Shown here: positions 22,187-24,218 of the stretch, piece after piece | Layout of the letters: each line of letters starts with the position of its first letter | Numbering within the stretch: the first letter of the stretch is position 1 | Assembly (NCBI GenBank): GCA_002477505.1 | Contig: DLQB01000091.1 | Coordinates: forward strand, 1 to 24,218 | Source of the DNA: Flavobacteriales bacterium UBA7443 | Lineage (GTDB): Bacteria > Bacteroidota > Bacteroidia > Flavobacteriales_D > Sanyastnellaceae | Length of the DNA stretch: 24,218 nt | Reading direction: 5' to 3' | Position numbers and translations under genes: made by a program | The notes under the pieces: generated by a model | The model's database searches: none | What the model was told of the DNA's origin: nothing | The model's input: the letters and a program-made list of their open reading frames with translations, nothing else

Positions 22187-24218
22187 GAAATTTTGAAATG
22201 AAAAGAGGAGGTGTTTACGGTGCAATTTTTTTGTGGTGTTTCAGCCTCATGGCCTCGACCGCAGCTGCTCAGACAGCTCCATCGGCTGAGACCTCGCAGA
22301 CTTATACCCTCGGTGGTTTGACGGTGATTGGAGCAGAATACACCGACCAGCAAGCCATCAAACTTTTTAGTGCCTTGCAAATTGGGCAAGAGCTGACGAT
22401 TCCAGGAGAAGAGATTACCCGAGCCATTCGCAACCTATGGGGCCAAGACCTATTCTCTGACATTGCTGTGGAGCTTGCCGAGGTCCGTGACAACCGAGCT
22501 TATTTGGTGATTCAAGTGGATGAACTTCCACGGCTGACGCGTTACACGTTCAACGGTGTGAGCCGATCTGAGCAAGAGACATTGAAGGGAAAAGTAGAAT
22601 TGTTGACGGGTCGGGTGGTCAACCAGAATGTGGTGAAAACGGCCCAAAAGCGCCTCTACGACTATTACTACGACAAGGGCTTCTGGGATGTAAATGTAGA
22701 CATCACGCAAGCGAACGATACTGCATTTGAAAACGGTGCTCGTTTGCAAATTGCCATTGACAAAGGCAGCAAAGTGAAAATTGGCGAAATCGTGCTAGCT
22801 GGAACGTCGAATCTGGATGAAAAGAAGGTGCTTCGTTCCATGAAGGACTTGAAGAGCAAAAAATGGTACCGCATTTTTAAGTCAAGTAAATTCGTTGAGG
22901 CGAACATTGAAATTGCGAAGGCGAGTATTTCTGGGCTATACAACGCTGAGGGGTACCGAAATGCGCGCGTGATCTCGGATTCGATTTACCGCCTTGCTGA
23001 TGGCAATGTTGGGATTGCGTTTGAGGTCGATGAAGGCAACCAGTTTTACTTCGGGGAGGTTTCTTTTTCCGGGAATTCCAAGTACCGCAGTACGCAACTG
23101 GATTCCATCTTGGGCATTCGCAGGGGCGACACCTACAGTTTGGAACGCTTGGAAACCCGGGTATTTATGGATCCTAAGGGGATGGACCTCAGTTCCTTGT
23201 ATCAAGACGACGGTTACCTGACGTTCCAGGCGATGCCCATGGAAACCCGTATCGAAAATGACACCATCGATATTGAGGTACGGATGATGGAGGGCAAGCA
23301 GTTTCGCATCGGAAGGATTCTTGTAAAAGGGAATACCAAGACCAATGACCATGTCATTTACCGGGAGATTCGCACGAGTCCTGGGGATTTGTTTTCGCGG
23401 ACCGATATCATTCGAACCCAGCGGGAGCTCGCTCAGTTGAATTATTTCAATCAGGAAGCATTTGGAATCAATCCCATCCAACACCCCGAGGATGGTACGG
23501 TTGATATCGAATATGCGGTAGAAGAAAAACCGTCGGATCAGATTGAACTTTCCGGTGGCTGGGGCGGTGGACGTGTCGTGGGAACATTGGGGGTGAGTTT
23601 CACCAATTTCAGTGCTCGAAACATGTTCAAAAAGGGCTCATGGAAGCCGATTCCAACGGGGGATGGTCAGCGCGTATCGCTGAGGGCACAGTCGAACGGA
23701 CTGTTTTTCCAGAGCTACAACTTCAGCTTCATGGAGCCTTGGTTGGGGGGTAAAAAACCCAACGCCTTGAGCTTCAATGTATGGCGATCGGTGCAGTCAA
23801 ATGGCCAACCCAAGCGGGTCGATGGCGAGTTGAACGATTTGAGGCAGTCGTTGCAAATTACGGGTGTGCAGGTGGGCTTTGGCCAGCGCTGGAAGAAGCC
23901 GGATGACTGGTTTACCATGAACTTGGCACTGAGTTACCAGCACTTTCAATTGAATGACTATGGGGTGTTCTTCAGTTTCGCGGATGGAACGGCGAACAAC
24001 TTGGCGGCGAATTTCACGCTCTCACGCAATTCGATTTCCGACCCCATTTATCCGGTCTGGGGTTCCAATGTTTCCCTGTCGGTGAAGGCGACTCCACCTT
24101 ACAGCACCTTCCGGGGACAGGATGATGCATATTATGCCGACTTGTCAGATCAAGACCGGTTTCGATGGGTAGAATACCACAAATGGAAGGTGAAAGCCGA
24201 ATGGTACACTCCTTTGAC
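22183..24218 (+). CDS. bamA: Outer-membrane protein assembly factor BamA (cut by the right edge)
   Basis: BamA inserts beta-barrel proteins into the outer membrane. The frame is open from ATG 22183 for 678 codons to the window end. The signal peptide (IFLWCFSLMASTAAAQ) is followed by five POTRA domains, each starting with a short strand: TLGGLTVIGAEYTD, YTFNGVSRSEQET, IGEIVLAGTSNLDE, FGEVSFSGNSKYRS and IGRILVKGNTKTND. The barrel begins after VEEKPSDQIELSGGWGGG (near residue 455), with FSARNMFKKGSW and LSRNSISDPIYPVWG typical of the Bacteroidota form. The barrel's last part is outside the window. The start overlaps the uppS stop (ATGA); ATG 22198 is an alternative. It will import the TonB receptor and DUF6089 protein seen here among its clients (family knowledge, not specific evidence). 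Confidence 0.95.
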   Translation, partial: MRNFEMKRGGVYGAIFLWCFSLMASTAAAQTAPSAETSQTYTLGGLTVIGAEYTDQQAIKLFSALQIGQELTIPGEEITRAIRNLWGQDLFSDIAVELAEVRDNRAYLVIQVDELPRLTRYTFNGVSRSEQETLKGKVELLTGRVVNQNVVKTAQKRLYDYYYDKGFWDVNVDITQANDTAFENGARLQIAIDKGSKVKIGEIVLAGTSNLDEKKVLRSMKDLKSKKWYRIFKSSKFVEANIEIAKASISGLYNAEGYRNARVISDSIYRLADGNVGIAFEVDEGNQFYFGEVSFSGNSKYRSTQLDSILGIRRGDTYSLERLETRVFMDPKGMDLSSLYQDDGYLTFQAMPMETRIENDTIDIEVRMMEGKQFRIGRILVKGNTKTNDHVIYREIRTSPGDLFSRTDIIRTQRELAQLNYFNQEAFGINPIQHPEDGTVDIEYAVEEKPSDQIELSGGWGGGRVVGTLGVSFTNFSARNMFKKGSWKPIPTGDGQRVSLRAQSNGLFFQSYNFSFMEPWLGGKKPNALSFNVWRSVQSNGQPKRVDGELNDLRQSLQITGVQVGFGQRWKKPDDWFTMNLALSYQHFQLNDYGVFFSFADGTANNLAANFTLSRNSISDPIYPVWGSNVSLSVKATPPYSTFRGQDDAYYADLSDQDRFRWVEYHKWKVKAEWYTPL

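Overview
The window looks like a stretch of ordinary, tightly packed chromosome from a member of the Bacteroidota, most likely the Flavobacteriales. Three things point there. First, the gene families: a TonB-dependent receptor with an N-terminal carboxypeptidase-regulatory-like domain, a five-POTRA BamA directly after uppS, a DUF6089-type beta-barrel protein, a GbsR/MarR-like regulator and a YfiR-like protein. Second, the order pdxJ / alpha-beta hydrolase / CBS protein / nadK / DUF6089 / uppS / bamA, which I recall from many Bacteroidota. Third, the almost complete lack of Shine-Dalgarno leaders, together with several -7 boxes of the Bacteroidota type (TAnnTTTG). Base composition looks roughly balanced (not counted). 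I cannot name a genus. I see no RNA genes, insertion sequences, CRISPR arrays, phage genes or attachment sites, and no gap between genes longer than about 100 bases.

Region 1 (1-7217) holds the start of a secreted multidomain protein on the minus strand (cut by the left edge), asd (aspartate-semialdehyde dehydrogenase), a large TonB-dependent receptor, and metG on the minus strand. The stop codons of the receptor and metG abut with no base between them.

Region 2 (7298-14560) is a run of seven plus-strand genes with short gaps or overlaps: an LD-carboxypeptidase (S66), kbl, an FAD oxidoreductase coupled to kbl, a GbsR-like regulator, and then a YfiR-like protein, a periplasmic TPR protein and a membrane HAMP-SpoIIE phosphatase. 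The last three look like one signalling unit: a periplasmic YfiR-like protein beside a two-TM HAMP receptor whose output is a PP2C-type phosphatase instead of the diguanylate cyclase of the classical YfiR/YfiN pair. This is the most interesting part of the window.

Region 3 (14633-17314) has a two-domain universal stress protein and, divergently, a ClC-family anion transporter with a C-terminal CBS pair. The ClC keeps the gating glutamate but has Pro and Val at two positions that matter for anion selectivity and proton coupling.

Region 4 (17317-24218) is the conserved housekeeping and envelope block. pdxJ and an alpha/beta hydrolase (coupled by an ATGA overlap) run leftward. A CBS-ACT protein, nadK, a DUF6089 outer-membrane protein, uppS and bamA run rightward, with ATGA overlaps at DUF6089/uppS and uppS/bamA. 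It links cofactor synthesis (PLP, NADP), the lipid carrier for cell-wall synthesis and outer-membrane protein assembly. bamA runs off the right edge.
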